64,000 nucleotides of DNA from contig CAZWYF010000001.1 in the NCBI GenBank assembly GCA_964637835.1, forward strand, positions 138,091 to 202,090, in the 5' to 3' direction. The notes below the pieces were generated by a model. That model did not search any database and was not told the origin of the DNA. It worked only from the letters and a program-made list of their open reading frames with translations. Origin of the DNA: Glo-17 sp964637835 (GTDB lineage Bacteria > Krumholzibacteriota > Krumholzibacteriia > LZORAL124-64-63). Below, in pieces: positions 31,982-39,957 of this stretch. Each line of letters starts with the position of its first letter. The first letter of the stretch is position 1. The position numbers were made by a program, and so were the translations under genes.

Positions 31982-33165
31982 GCCGGGGGCCCTGGATGCG
32001 GCCGGCGGGCCGGCTGGTCGTCCGGGCGGCCCTGGCGCTCGCCGGCCTGGCGCTCGCCGGCCTGGCCCTCGTCGGCCTGCCGCTCGGCGATCCGGCGGTC
32101 GGGCAGGACTGGCGCGTGGCGGGGCCGGACCACGCGTGGTCGTTCCCGCGCGATCATCACGCGTGGCCCGAGTACCGCAGCGAGTGGTGGTACCTGACGG
32201 GCCAGCTCACGGCCGCGGGCGCGAGCGAACCCACCCATGGCTACCAGTTCACCATGTTCCGGCTGGGGATCGCGCCCGAGCCTCCGCCCTGGGACAGCGA
32301 CTGGGCGGCGCGCGACCTGGTGCTCGGCCACCTGGCGATCACCGACCTGCGCGACGGGCGCCACCTCTTCCGCGAGGTGCTCACCCGGCCGGGCCCTGGT
32401 CGGGGCGGCTTCCCCGCGGTGGACGCCGACACGGTCCTGGCCTGGAGCCGCGCGCCGGCCGGCACGCCGGGGCGCTGGGCGCTCGCGCGCACCCGGGCGG
32501 GAGGCTTCGCCGTCCGGGCCGCCGATCGCCGCGACGGCCTGCTCCTGGACCTGGAGCTGGTGCCGCGGCGCCCCCGCGTCTTCCAGGGACCGGGCGGCTA
32601 CAGCGTCAAGGACCCCGCCTCGGGCGCCGGCAGCCTCTACTACTCCTACACCCGCCTGGAGACGGCGGGCCGCCTGGCCGCCGGCGCCGACACCCTGCAG
32701 GTGACCGGCAGCTCCTGGCTCGATCGCGAGATCTTCACCAGCCAGCTCGCGTCCCGTCACCAGGGCTGGGACTGGCTGAGCCTGCAGCTCTCCGATGGCC
32801 GCGACGTCATGGCGTTCGTGCTGCGCGACACCACCGGCGCGGCGGACGTGGCCCACGCCACGGTGGTGGGCGCGGACGGCCAGGTCCGCTGGCTCGAGCC
32901 CGCGCCGGAGGTGCTGGCGCCGTCGCGGCACTGGACCAGTCCGCAGACGGGCGCCCGCTACCCGGTGGCCTGGCGCCTGCGCTTGCCGGCGGTGGACCTG
33001 GAGCTGACGGTGGAGGCGCGGCTCGAGGCGCAGGAGAACGTGGGCCCGCGCAGCGGCGTGATCTACTGGGAGGGCGCCGTGCGGGCCGCGGGCGCGGGTG
33101 GGCTCACCGGACGCGGATACCTGGAGATGACCGGCTACGGCCCCGACGGCCGGCCGCCGTTCTGA
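31978..33165 (+). CDS. AttH/CrtC-like secreted lipocalin-type hydrolase
   Basis: A 395-residue exported protein beginning with a GTG that overlaps the permease stop by four bases; an ATG 18 bases on (31996) is an alternative. The signal segment (about 13-42) contains a short repeated LALAG unit. The body matches the carotenoid 1,2-hydratase/AttH fold: DHHAWPEYRSEWWYLTG near 60-75, GYSVKDP near 205, YYSYTRL, and GSSWLDREIFTSQL near 245, followed by WDWLSLQLSDG. CrtC hydrates carotenoid end groups, whereas AttH is the last gene of an ABC operon needed for bacterial attachment. The operon context points to AttH, and no carotenoid genes are here. The precise substrate is unknown. Confidence 0.85.
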   Translation: MSRGPWMRPAGRLVVRAALALAGLALAGLALVGLPLGDPAVGQDWRVAGPDHAWSFPRDHHAWPEYRSEWWYLTGQLTAAGASEPTHGYQFTMFRLGIAPEPPPWDSDWAARDLVLGHLAITDLRDGRHLFREVLTRPGPGRGGFPAVDADTVLAWSRAPAGTPGRWALARTRAGGFAVRAADRRDGLLLDLELVPRRPRVFQGPGGYSVKDPASGAGSLYYSYTRLETAGRLAAGADTLQVTGSSWLDREIFTSQLASRHQGWDWLSLQLSDGRDVMAFVLRDTTGAADVAHATVVGADGQVRWLEPAPEVLAPSRHWTSPQTGARYPVAWRLRLPAVDLELTVEARLEAQENVGPRSGVIYWEGAVRAAGAGGLTGRGYLEMTGYGPDGRPPF

Positions 33166-33180
33166 TCCCGGTGCACCGAC

Positions 33181-33217
33181 GCGAGGAGCGGAGACCCCGG
33201 GGGGCTCCGCTCCTCGC
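33181..33217. terminator. 13-bp stem hairpin between convergent genes
   Basis: GCGAGGAGCGGAG (33181-33193) pairs perfectly with 33205-33217 around an 11-base loop. It lies between the 3' ends of the AttH-like gene and the hypothetical secreted protein gene, so it probably serves both. No T-tract is present. Confidence 0.6.
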
Positions 33218-33249
33218 CAGGCGTGGCGGGCGACGGCGTCGCCGGCTCG

Positions 33250-33912
33250 CTACTGGAAGATCGCCTTGACGCTGGACCAGGTGTCCTGCTGCACCGGCAC
33301 GGGGTCGAACCCGGAGGCGAAGTAGGCGTGGGGCAGGCGCACGCTGGCATGGTCGGGCACGGTGATGGAGATGTCGTCCACATAGAGCTGCGCGCCGAAG
33401 TCGCCGTACATCACGGCGTCCACCACCAGACCGGTATGCCCGGCCTCGATGGTCCAGGTATGGCTGAACTGCTCCCAGCCGTTTTCCACACCGAAGTCGT
33501 TGTTGCCGTAGCACTCGCCATCGAGGGCTTGCATGTACTGGCCGCGGGCGTCCTGAGCCTCGACCAGGGCGTCGTTGTAATGGGCCCACAGGCGCATGTC
33601 CGGCCAGTTGCTCATGGGGTCGTAGCGCCAGTAGCTGAAGGTGACCTCGTCGCCTTCCTGCAGGTTCCACACCGCGGCCAGGAAGCCACGGGCGACGCCG
33701 TTGGAGCTGGGCGTCTGGCGGGTCAGCACCAGGCCGCCGCCGCCTTCGCCATCGGGGTGGTTGGCGGCGAGGCTGTAGGCCGCGGTCATCTCGCCGTTGA
33801 ACGAACCGAGGAAGTCCGCCTCGGTGGCGTCCCAGGAGTACGTGTAGGTGGCGGCCAGGGCCGGCAGGGCCAGCAGGCCGATGGTGGCGAGCGATAGCAT
33901 GAGCTTGCGCAT
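33250..33912 (-). CDS. Hypothetical secreted beta-rich protein
   Basis: A 220-residue protein I do not recognise. The ATG at 33912 (MRKLMLSL) has GGAGGA upstream, and a classical signal peptide ends ALAA. The mature part is acidic and rich in aromatic and beta-forming residues (TYTYSWDATEADFL, FSYWRYDP, AQLYVDDISITVP), like a carbohydrate-binding or PEP-CTERM-type jelly-roll domain, with one Cys (in DGECYGNND). No membrane anchor, sorting signal or catalytic motif is evident, and the end TWSSVKAIFQ is unusual. It is convergent with the AttH-like gene; upstream lies the asnS promoter region on the other strand. Function unknown. Confidence 0.7.
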   Translation of the reverse strand: MRKLMLSLATIGLLALPALAATYTYSWDATEADFLGSFNGEMTAAYSLAANHPDGEGGGGLVLTRQTPSSNGVARGFLAAVWNLQEGDEVTFSYWRYDPMSNWPDMRLWAHYNDALVEAQDARGQYMQALDGECYGNNDFGVENGWEQFSHTWTIEAGHTGLVVDAVMYGDFGAQLYVDDISITVPDHASVRLPHAYFASGFDPVPVQQDTWSSVKAIFQ

Positions 33913-34032
33913 GATCCGTCCTCCGAAAGAGTGTGTGCGGGCGCTGTCTGGGTAGACCATCGGCCGCGGCCCGGGGGACTTTAGCCCGGATCACGCGCCA
34001 GCCGGTCCCGCTGGTCGCCTCCGCTCGATGCA

Positions 34033-34061
34033 TTGTCCGTACCAGCGGGCCGTGTTATCTT
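34033..34061 (+). promoter_or_regulatory. Promoter of asnS, TTGTCC-N17-TATCTT
   Basis: TTGTCC (34033-34038) and TATCTT (34056-34061) are 17 bases apart. The predicted start near 34068 gives a leader of about 86 bases. The stretch 33913-34032 shows nothing else I can name. Confidence 0.5.
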
Positions 34062-34153
34062 CCCCGCCCCGGAAACGGGTCCGGAGGGGCCGCAGCCGGC
34101 CGTCACCGGACCGATCGGCGCCTGCCGCCGCCGCGACATGCAAGGGAGCGACC

Positions 34154-35554
34154 ATGGCCTGGGAGAAAATTGCCGACCTGCTGGACGAGAAGGTGCCACT
34201 GGGGACCGCGGTCACCGTCAAGGGCTGGGTGCGCACGCGCCGCGACTCCCGGGCCGGACTGAGCTTCGTCCAGGTCCACGACGGCACCTGCTTCGCGCCC
34301 CTGCAGGTGGTCGCGCCGGGCGAGCTGACCAACTATCAGGAAGAGATCCTGCACCTGTCGGCCGGCTGTGCGGTGGCCTGCCAGGGGGAGCTGGTGGCGA
34401 GCCAGGGCAAGGGGCAGGCCGTGGAGCTGAAGGCCCATGCCATCGAGGTGATCGGCTGGGTGGAGGATCCGGAGACCTATCCCGTGCAGCCCAAGCGCCA
34501 CAGCATGGAGTTCCTGCGCGAGGTGGCCCACCTGCGGCCGCGGACCAACACCTTCGGCGCCGTGGCGCGCGTGCGCAACGCCCTGGCCCAGGCCACCCAC
34601 CGGTTCTTCCACGAGAACGGGTTCTACTGGATCCACACGCCCATCATCACCGCCAGCGACGCCGAGGGCGCCGGCGAGCTGTTCCGCGTCTCGACCCTCG
34701 ACATGGTCAACCCGCCGCGCACCGAGGCCGGCGGCATCGACTGGTCGGAGGACTTCTTCGGCAAGCAGGCCTTCCTCTCGGTGAGCGGCCAGCTCAACGT
34801 GGAGACCTACTGCCAGGCGCTCACCCGCGTCTACACCTTCGGGCCCACCTTCCGCGCGGAGAACAGCAACACCAGCCGGCACCTGTCGGAGTTCTGGATG
34901 ATCGAGCCGGAGATCGCCTTCGCCGACCTCGCCGACGACGCCGACCTGGCCGAGCGCTACCTCAAGGCCATCTTCCAGGCCGTGCTCGAGGAGCGCGGGG
35001 ACGACATGGCCTTCTTCGCCCAGCACGTCGAGCCCACCTGCATCGAGCGGCTGGAGCGATTCGTCGGCGCCAGCTTCGAGCGCATGACCTACACCGAGGC
35101 CATCGCCCAGCTCCAGAAGTCGGGCAAGAAGTTCGAGTACCCCGTGGCCTGGGGCTGCGACCTGCAGAGCGAGCACGAGCGGTACCTCTGCGAGGAGCTC
35201 TGCCAGGTGCCGGTGGTGGTGATGGACTACCCGAAGGAGATCAAGGCCTTCTACATGCGCCTGAACGACGATCAGCAGACCGTCGCCGCCATGGACGTGC
35301 TGGCGCCGGGCATCGGCGAGATCATCGGCGGCTCGCAGCGCGAGGAACGCCTCGACGTGCTGGACGCGCGGATCGAGGCCATGGGCCTGGAGAAGGACGT
35401 CTACTGGTGGTACCGCGACCTGCGCCGGTACGGCACCTGCCCGCACGCGGGCTTCGGCCTCGGGTTCGACCGCGCCATGAACTACGTGACGGGGATCAAG
35501 AACATCCGCGACGTGATCCCCTTTCCGCGGGCACCCCGGCTCGCGGATTTCTAG
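34154..35554 (+). CDS. asnS: Asparaginyl-tRNA synthetase
   Basis: A 466-residue class IIb synthetase, the same length as the E. coli enzyme, that joins asparagine to tRNA-Asn. The ATG at 34154 follows AGGGAG. An N-terminal OB-fold anticodon-binding domain (about 15-105, VTVKGWVRTRRDSRAGLSF) is followed by motif 1 (about 125-150), motif 2 with TFRAENSNTSRHLSEFW (about 232-250), and motif 3 with HAGFGLGFDRAMNY (about 434-447). DVLAPGIGEIIGGSQREE is the ATP- and Mg-binding segment. All catalytic parts appear intact, unlike the short paralogue-like protein at 3413-4078. A hairpin follows the stop codon. Confidence 0.96.
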   Translation: MAWEKIADLLDEKVPLGTAVTVKGWVRTRRDSRAGLSFVQVHDGTCFAPLQVVAPGELTNYQEEILHLSAGCAVACQGELVASQGKGQAVELKAHAIEVIGWVEDPETYPVQPKRHSMEFLREVAHLRPRTNTFGAVARVRNALAQATHRFFHENGFYWIHTPIITASDAEGAGELFRVSTLDMVNPPRTEAGGIDWSEDFFGKQAFLSVSGQLNVETYCQALTRVYTFGPTFRAENSNTSRHLSEFWMIEPEIAFADLADDADLAERYLKAIFQAVLEERGDDMAFFAQHVEPTCIERLERFVGASFERMTYTEAIAQLQKSGKKFEYPVAWGCDLQSEHERYLCEELCQVPVVVMDYPKEIKAFYMRLNDDQQTVAAMDVLAPGIGEIIGGSQREERLDVLDARIEAMGLEKDVYWWYRDLRRYGTCPHAGFGLGFDRAMNYVTGIKNIRDVIPFPRAPRLADF

Positions 35555-35562
35555 GACGACCC

Positions 35563-35595
35563 CGGCGGGGCCCGGATCCTCACCGGGCCTCGCCG
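35563..35595 (+). terminator. Hairpin after asnS
   Basis: A 13-bp stem with one G-U pair (35563-35575 with 35583-35595) and a 7-base loop begins 9 bases after the asnS stop codon. The T-tract is weak, so it may be a leaky terminator before the DUF1543 gene. Confidence 0.5.
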
Positions 35596-35627
35596 CCTCT
35601 GGTGACCTGCCAGCGGAAGGACCCGCC

Positions 35628-36221
35628 ATGCCCCGCCTCTTCGCCGTCCTGCTCGGCGGCAACTGCGCGCCGCGCAGCAACACCGAGCTGCACGACGTGG
35701 TCTTCGTGGCCGGCGAGCGCCTCGAGGACACCCACGAGGATCTGCTCGCCGCCTGGTTCGGCACCCCCGAGGGCCTGCACATCGACGGCTGGATGGAGCT
35801 GGACGAGGTGGACGGCCATCGGGTCACCCTGCGCCCGGATGCGCCGGCGGCCGGCCCGCGTCTGTACTTCGTGAACCTCGGGGGCTACCGGCCCGGCCAG
35901 CTCCAGGAGGCCCACGCCAGCACCGTGGTGGCGGCCACCGACGCTGCGGAGGCCAGGCGGCGCGCCAGGGAGGCGCTCCTGCGCGACCACGTCGAGGTCC
36001 ACACCGACGACCTCCACGACGTGGACGACCTCCTGGTCGTGGGCGAGGTGGCCGGCTGGCACGTCTGGCTCGAGGCCGTCGAGCGGGCCCCCGACGCGCC
36101 GGCGGGCTCGGCCGCCAGCGCCGGCGGATCGGCCGGGCCGCTGGTGCACAACGGCTACCTGCCGCTGCCCGAGCGGACCATCGCGGCATTCGCGGCCCGG
36201 CGGCGCGGCGCCGCCGACTGA
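35628..36221 (+). CDS. DUF1543 domain protein
   Basis: A 197-residue soluble protein of the DUF1543 family, whose function is unknown. The family pattern is clear at the N-terminus: LFAVLLGGNCAP, NTELHDVVFVAGE (about 19-31), LLAAWFGTPEGLHIDGWMELD (about 43-63) and FVNLGGYRPGQLQEAH (about 80-95). A second half repeats weaker features. There is no signal peptide. The ATG at 35628 has GGAAGGA upstream. It lies between asnS and the nitrilase-family gene, 30 bases upstream of the latter, so the last two may be cotranscribed. Confidence 0.85.
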   Translation: MPRLFAVLLGGNCAPRSNTELHDVVFVAGERLEDTHEDLLAAWFGTPEGLHIDGWMELDEVDGHRVTLRPDAPAAGPRLYFVNLGGYRPGQLQEAHASTVVAATDAAEARRRAREALLRDHVEVHTDDLHDVDDLLVVGEVAGWHVWLEAVERAPDAPAGSAASAGGSAGPLVHNGYLPLPERTIAAFAARRRGAAD

Positions 36222-36251
36222 GGCCAGACGCGCCCCGGCGCAGGAGGGACC

Positions 36252-37214
36252 ATGCCCCACGACGACCAGCTCACCGTGGCCATCGCCCAGATGGCGCCCG
36301 TCTGGCTCGATCGCCAGGCCACCCTCGCGCGGGTGATCGCGCGGATCGGCGAGGCCGCGGCGGCCGGCGCCCGGCTGGTGGCCTTCGGCGAGGCGCTGGT
36401 GCCGGGCTATCCGTTCTGGACCGAGCGCACCGCGGCCACGCGCTTCGACGACCCCATCCAGAAGGACCTCGTGGCCTACTACCAGGACCAGGCCGTCCAG
36501 CTCGAGGCCGGTCACCTCGATGGCGTCCGTGACGCAGCCGCGGCGGGCCGGATCGCCGTGGTCCTGGGGGTCATCGAGCGGCCCGCCGACCGCGGCCACA
36601 GCCTCTTCTGCTCGCGAGTGTTCGTGGCCCCCGACGGCGAGGTGGCCAGCGTCCACCGCAAGCTGGTCCCCACCTGGGACGAGCGGCTGGTCTGGTCGCC
36701 CGGCGACGGCCACGGCCTGCGCACCCACCGGCTGGAGCGCTTCACGGTGGGCGCCCTCAATTGCTGGGAGAACTGGATGCCCCTGCCGCGGGCGGCGCTC
36801 TACGCCCAGGGCGAGGACCTGCACGTGTCGCTCTGGCCGGGTGGCGAGCACCTGACCCGCGACAACACGCGCCTCCTGGCCCTCGAGGGCCGCAGCCACG
36901 TGCTCGCGGCCAGTGGCCTGATGCATGCCGACCAGGTCCCGCCGGCGGTCCCGCACCGCGACCGGATCCTCGCCGGTGGTGGCGGCTGGTGGGCGCGCGG
37001 CGGCTCGTGTATCGCGGCGCCGGACGGGTCGTGGGTGGTCGAGCCGGTGAGCGAGCGCGAGGAACTGCTGCTGGCCACGCTGGACCACGGGGCGGTGCGC
37101 CGCGCGCGGCACAACCTGGACCCGGCCGGCCACTACGCGCGTCCGGACGTCACGCGGCTGGTGATCGATCGTCGGCGGCAGACCACGGCGGAGTTCCGCG
37201 ACGACCGATCATGA
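36252..37214 (+). CDS. Nitrilase-family carbon-nitrogen hydrolase
   Basis: A 320-residue enzyme of the nitrilase superfamily, which hydrolyses C-N bonds of nitriles or amides. The ATG at 36252 follows AGGAGGG. The Glu-Lys-Cys triad is complete: Glu47 in AFGEALVPGYPFW, Lys137 in HRKLVPTWDE and Cys171 in ALNCWENWMPL. The context around the cysteine (NCWEN) and the GYPFW motif are those of true nitrilases and cyanide hydratases rather than amidases. No signal peptide. The DUF1543 gene lies 30 bases upstream. The convergent histidine kinase gene follows after a three-unit 15-bp repeat. Confidence 0.9.
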   Translation: MPHDDQLTVAIAQMAPVWLDRQATLARVIARIGEAAAAGARLVAFGEALVPGYPFWTERTAATRFDDPIQKDLVAYYQDQAVQLEAGHLDGVRDAAAAGRIAVVLGVIERPADRGHSLFCSRVFVAPDGEVASVHRKLVPTWDERLVWSPGDGHGLRTHRLERFTVGALNCWENWMPLPRAALYAQGEDLHVSLWPGGEHLTRDNTRLLALEGRSHVLAASGLMHADQVPPAVPHRDRILAGGGGWWARGGSCIAAPDGSWVVEPVSEREELLLATLDHGAVRRARHNLDPAGHYARPDVTRLVIDRRRQTTAEFRDDRS

Positions 37215-37233
37215 CGCGGACCCCCGCAGCCGC

Positions 37234-37278
37234 GGCGATCGCGGAGCCGGCGATCGCGGAGCCGCCGGTTGCGGAGCC
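37234..37278. repeat. 15-bp tandem repeat, three units
   Basis: Two identical units (37234-37248 and 37249-37263, starting GGCGATCGCGG) and a third diverged unit (37264-37278) lie between the convergent 3' ends of the nitrilase and kinase genes. Confidence 0.8.
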
Positions 37279-37287
37279 GCCGGCGGT

Positions 37288-38433
37288 TCAGGCGCCGGAG
37301 AGGGCCACCTCGACGGTGGTGCCATCGATCGCATCGCTGGACCAGGCCAGACGGCCGCCCAGGTACTTCTCCGTGAGCAGCCGCACGCTGTAGGTCCCCA
37401 GGCCCCGGCCGGCGCCCTTGGTGGTGACGGTGCGCTCGAACAGGTGGTGGCGCACCTCCGGGGCCACCTCGCCGGGGTTGTGCACGCGGAAGACCACGTC
37501 GTCGCCCGCCACCGCGTGCGAGATGGTCACCACGCCGCCGCGCGGCACGGCCTCCAGCGCGTTCTTCAGCAGGTTGCCCAGCACGCGACCGAGCAGCAGG
37601 GGGTCGGTCTGCAACTCGACCGCCGGTCCCGGCCGGGCCACCAGTTCGCGATCCATGGCCACCGGGTGGTGGCCGAAGGTGCGGACGGCCTCGGCGACCG
37701 CGTCGGCCGCCATCACGCGGCTGGCGCGCACCTGGAGCTCGCCGCTCTCGGCGGCGGCCAGATCGCGCTGGGCGGAGATCTCCTCGAGCAACTGATGGCA
37801 CCCGGAGACCACCAGACGCGACAGCTCGCGGCTGTCCTCGCTGGCCGTCTCGACGCTGGCGAGGTTCGCCTCGCTCAGGCCGAGCAGGCCGCCGGCGGTG
37901 TTCAGGACGTCGTGGAAGAAGAGGCGCTCGAGGACGCGCCGCCGGCGCTCGTGATGGTGATCGGTGAGCGTGGCCAGCACGAAGGGCTCGCCCACCACCT
38001 CGACCAGGCGCGAGGCGACCTCGAGATCCAGGGGCCTCGCTCCGGCGCCCCGACTGATGACGCAGGTATGCGACGCCTGGCCACGCCGGCGGGCCTCCAG
38101 CACCGAGAGCACGGCGCCGCAATCGCAGCATTCCCGGCCCGTCCCGCAGCCGCCGGGAGCCCGTGCGGCGACCTCGCAGCCGAAAGCCTCGCCAGGACGC
38201 GCGCCGTCCAGCTCCGCGGGGGACGCGATCCCCAGCATCCGCAGCCCGGCCTCGTTGAGGAAGACCAGCTGCCGCTGGGCGTTGACCGCCGCCACGGGCT
38301 GGGGCACCGCGTCGGCCACGGTGACGAGCTGCGCCTGGCCGGCGAGCAGCTGCTGCTGGCGAGCCAGCTCCGTGGCCGGGGCGCGGTCGGGACTGAGGAA
38401 CTCGGAGGTGGGAGCCGCGGCAGCCTGCACCAT
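37288..38433 (-). CDS. Sensor histidine kinase with cysteine-rich PAS domain (copy 1)
   Basis: A 381-residue soluble kinase. I chose the ATG at 38433, with GAGG upstream; the longer frame to 38502 needs a TTG. A PAS domain (about 35-165) carries a cysteine cluster: Cys86, Cys96, Cys102, Cys103 and Cys105 in the pattern C-x9-CGTG-x-ECCDC, plus Cys124. The H-box is FFHDVLNTAGG with His174, and the HATPase has NLLKNALEAVPRGG and GRGLGTYSVRLL. Cysteine clusters in PAS domains can bind iron-sulfur clusters, heme or zinc, or react to redox state; which applies is unknown. No response regulator with a receiver domain is adjacent. It lies downstream of its paralogue on the same strand's reading order and near the cytochrome operon. 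Confidence 0.85.
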   Translation of the reverse strand: MVQAAAAPTSEFLSPDRAPATELARQQQLLAGQAQLVTVADAVPQPVAAVNAQRQLVFLNEAGLRMLGIASPAELDGARPGEAFGCEVAARAPGGCGTGRECCDCGAVLSVLEARRRGQASHTCVISRGAGARPLDLEVASRLVEVVGEPFVLATLTDHHHERRRRVLERLFFHDVLNTAGGLLGLSEANLASVETASEDSRELSRLVVSGCHQLLEEISAQRDLAAAESGELQVRASRVMAADAVAEAVRTFGHHPVAMDRELVARPGPAVELQTDPLLLGRVLGNLLKNALEAVPRGGVVTISHAVAGDDVVFRVHNPGEVAPEVRHHLFERTVTTKGAGRGLGTYSVRLLTEKYLGGRLAWSSDAIDGTTVEVALSGA

Positions 38434-38584
38434 GGATGACGACCTCGTGGTTGCCGGTGATGTCCGTGTCGTTCTCCCCCCGGGATCGACCGTTAAGGAC
38501 AATGCCTAAGCGAATACTTTAGATCAAGAGGCGTGCCAGCACCGCAGGCCGCGGCGAGGAGACCCGGCCATCCGGAGCGGTGGC

Positions 38585-39742
38585 TCAGCCCGGCGTGACC
38601 GGCAGGTGGACGTGCACGCTGGTGCCCCGGCTCGCCTCGCTGTCCCAGCTGACGGTGCCGCCGAGGTAGCGCTCGGTGAGCAGGCGGACGCTGTACGTGC
38701 CCTGGCCGCGTCCGGCCCCCCTGGTGGAGACCGGACGACGGAAGAACTGGTCGCGGATGGCGGGGTCCACCTCGCCGGGGTTCCAGACGGTGATCACCAC
38801 CTGATCGCCGGTGGGCCGGGAGGTGACCACCACCTCGCCGCCGCGGGGGGCGGCCTCCAGGGCGTTCTTGATCAGGTTGCCGACCACGCGGCCGAGGAGG
38901 CGGGCATCGGTGGCCAGGATGGGGGGGCCGACGGCGCCCAGGCGGATCTCGCGGTCCGCGGCCACGGGGTGGTGACCGTAGGTCCGGGCCACCTCGCGGA
39001 GGAGTCCGGCGAGGTCGATGGGACGGCGCTCGGTGGCCAGGTCGCCGCTCTCGGCGGCCGCCAGGTCGCGCTGGGCCTCGATCTCCTCGATGAGCTGTCG
39101 GCTGCCCGAGACCAGGAGCTGCCCGAGGTCGGAGAGCTCCTCCTGCCCGGGCGGCAGGCTGGCCAGCAAGGCCTCGCCGAGCCCCATGACGCCGCCCGCG
39201 GTGTTGACCACGTCATGGAAGAAGATGCGCTCGAGAGTCCTTCGCCGCCGCTGGTCGTGCACGTCGGTGAGCACGAGCACCACGAATTCCTGGCCATCGA
39301 CGGTCAGGGGACTGGCGCTGGCGGCGAACTCCAGCGGCACGCACTCCCCCTCGCGCTCGATGATGCAGGAGAGCTCGCGCGCCGCTCCCTGCTGGGCGGC
39401 GGCGACGGCCAGCGCCGCGCCGCAGTCACGGCAGGCCTCGCCGGTCCCGCAGCCGCCCGGCGTGCCGGCGACCTCGCGGCAGCCGAGGACCTCGCCCGGT
39501 CGCGGTCCGGCCAGCAGGTCGATGTCGGCCACCGCGATGAACTCGTCGAGCCGGCGATTGGCGAGGACGATCTGCCGCTCGGCATTGAGGATGGCCACGG
39601 GGTGGGGAATGGCGTCGCAGAGCGCGGGAATGGCCGCCTGCTGCCGGAGCGAACGACGCTGGTTCTCCAGATCGTGGGCGTCGGCGCGCCCGGCGGGGAG
39701 GAACCTGGTGTCGGCGACAGGCAGGGTCTGGTCTCTGGTCAT
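38585..39742 (-). CDS. Sensor histidine kinase with cysteine-rich PAS domain (copy 2)
   Basis: A 385-residue paralogue of the preceding entry, with the same architecture. The ATG at 39742 follows AGGAGG. The PAS domain has Cys88, Cys98, Cys104 and Cys107 in the pattern C-x9-CGTGEACRDC, then Cys126 and Cys134. The H-box is FFHDVVNTAGG (His176), followed by NLIKNALEAAPRGG and GRGQGTYSVRLL in the HATPase. The shared cysteines at matching spacing in both copies argue that they are functional. Tandem kinases of one kind suggest sensing of two related redox or metal states, or heterodimers. A hairpin at 39872-39897 separates it from the upstream cytochrome-barrel operon. Confidence 0.87.
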   Translation of the reverse strand: MTRDQTLPVADTRFLPAGRADAHDLENQRRSLRQQAAIPALCDAIPHPVAILNAERQIVLANRRLDEFIAVADIDLLAGPRPGEVLGCREVAGTPGGCGTGEACRDCGAALAVAAAQQGAARELSCIIEREGECVPLEFAASASPLTVDGQEFVVLVLTDVHDQRRRRTLERIFFHDVVNTAGGVMGLGEALLASLPPGQEELSDLGQLLVSGSRQLIEEIEAQRDLAAAESGDLATERRPIDLAGLLREVARTYGHHPVAADREIRLGAVGPPILATDARLLGRVVGNLIKNALEAAPRGGEVVVTSRPTGDQVVITVWNPGEVDPAIRDQFFRRPVSTRGAGRGQGTYSVRLLTERYLGGTVSWDSEASRGTSVHVHLPVTPG

Positions 39743-39871
39743 GCGGCGCCTCCTGATCTTCGACGGTCCATGTTCGAGAGGCATCGGCCGGACGCCGCCG
39801 GCCTTGACTTCCGCTTCTCGAGCCAGCTCGCGGCCTGCCGACCACCGTCGCCTGGTCGGCGCCCATGACGC

Positions 39872-39897
39872 GGGGCCCGCTCTCATGAGCGGGCCCC
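39872..39897 (-). terminator. 11-bp stem hairpin after the barrel-cytochrome gene
   Basis: GGGGCCCGCTC (39872-39882) pairs perfectly with GAGCGGGCCCC (39887-39897) around a 4-base loop, 61 bases past the stop of the barrel gene. No T-tract follows. Confidence 0.6.
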
Positions 39898-39957
39898 TGC
39901 GAGCGGCGGGTCGTGCCGTGGCTGGACCGGCCGGACCGACGGCCGGCCGGTCGCCGG

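Noticed and set aside
31978..33165. Carotenoid 1,2-hydratase in a pigment pathway
   Set aside because: No carotenoid gene is nearby, and the ABC operon context fits AttH instead.
37288..38502. TTG at 38502 as the start of the first cysteine-PAS kinase
   Set aside because: The ATG at 38433 has a Shine-Dalgarno and aligns better with the paralogue.
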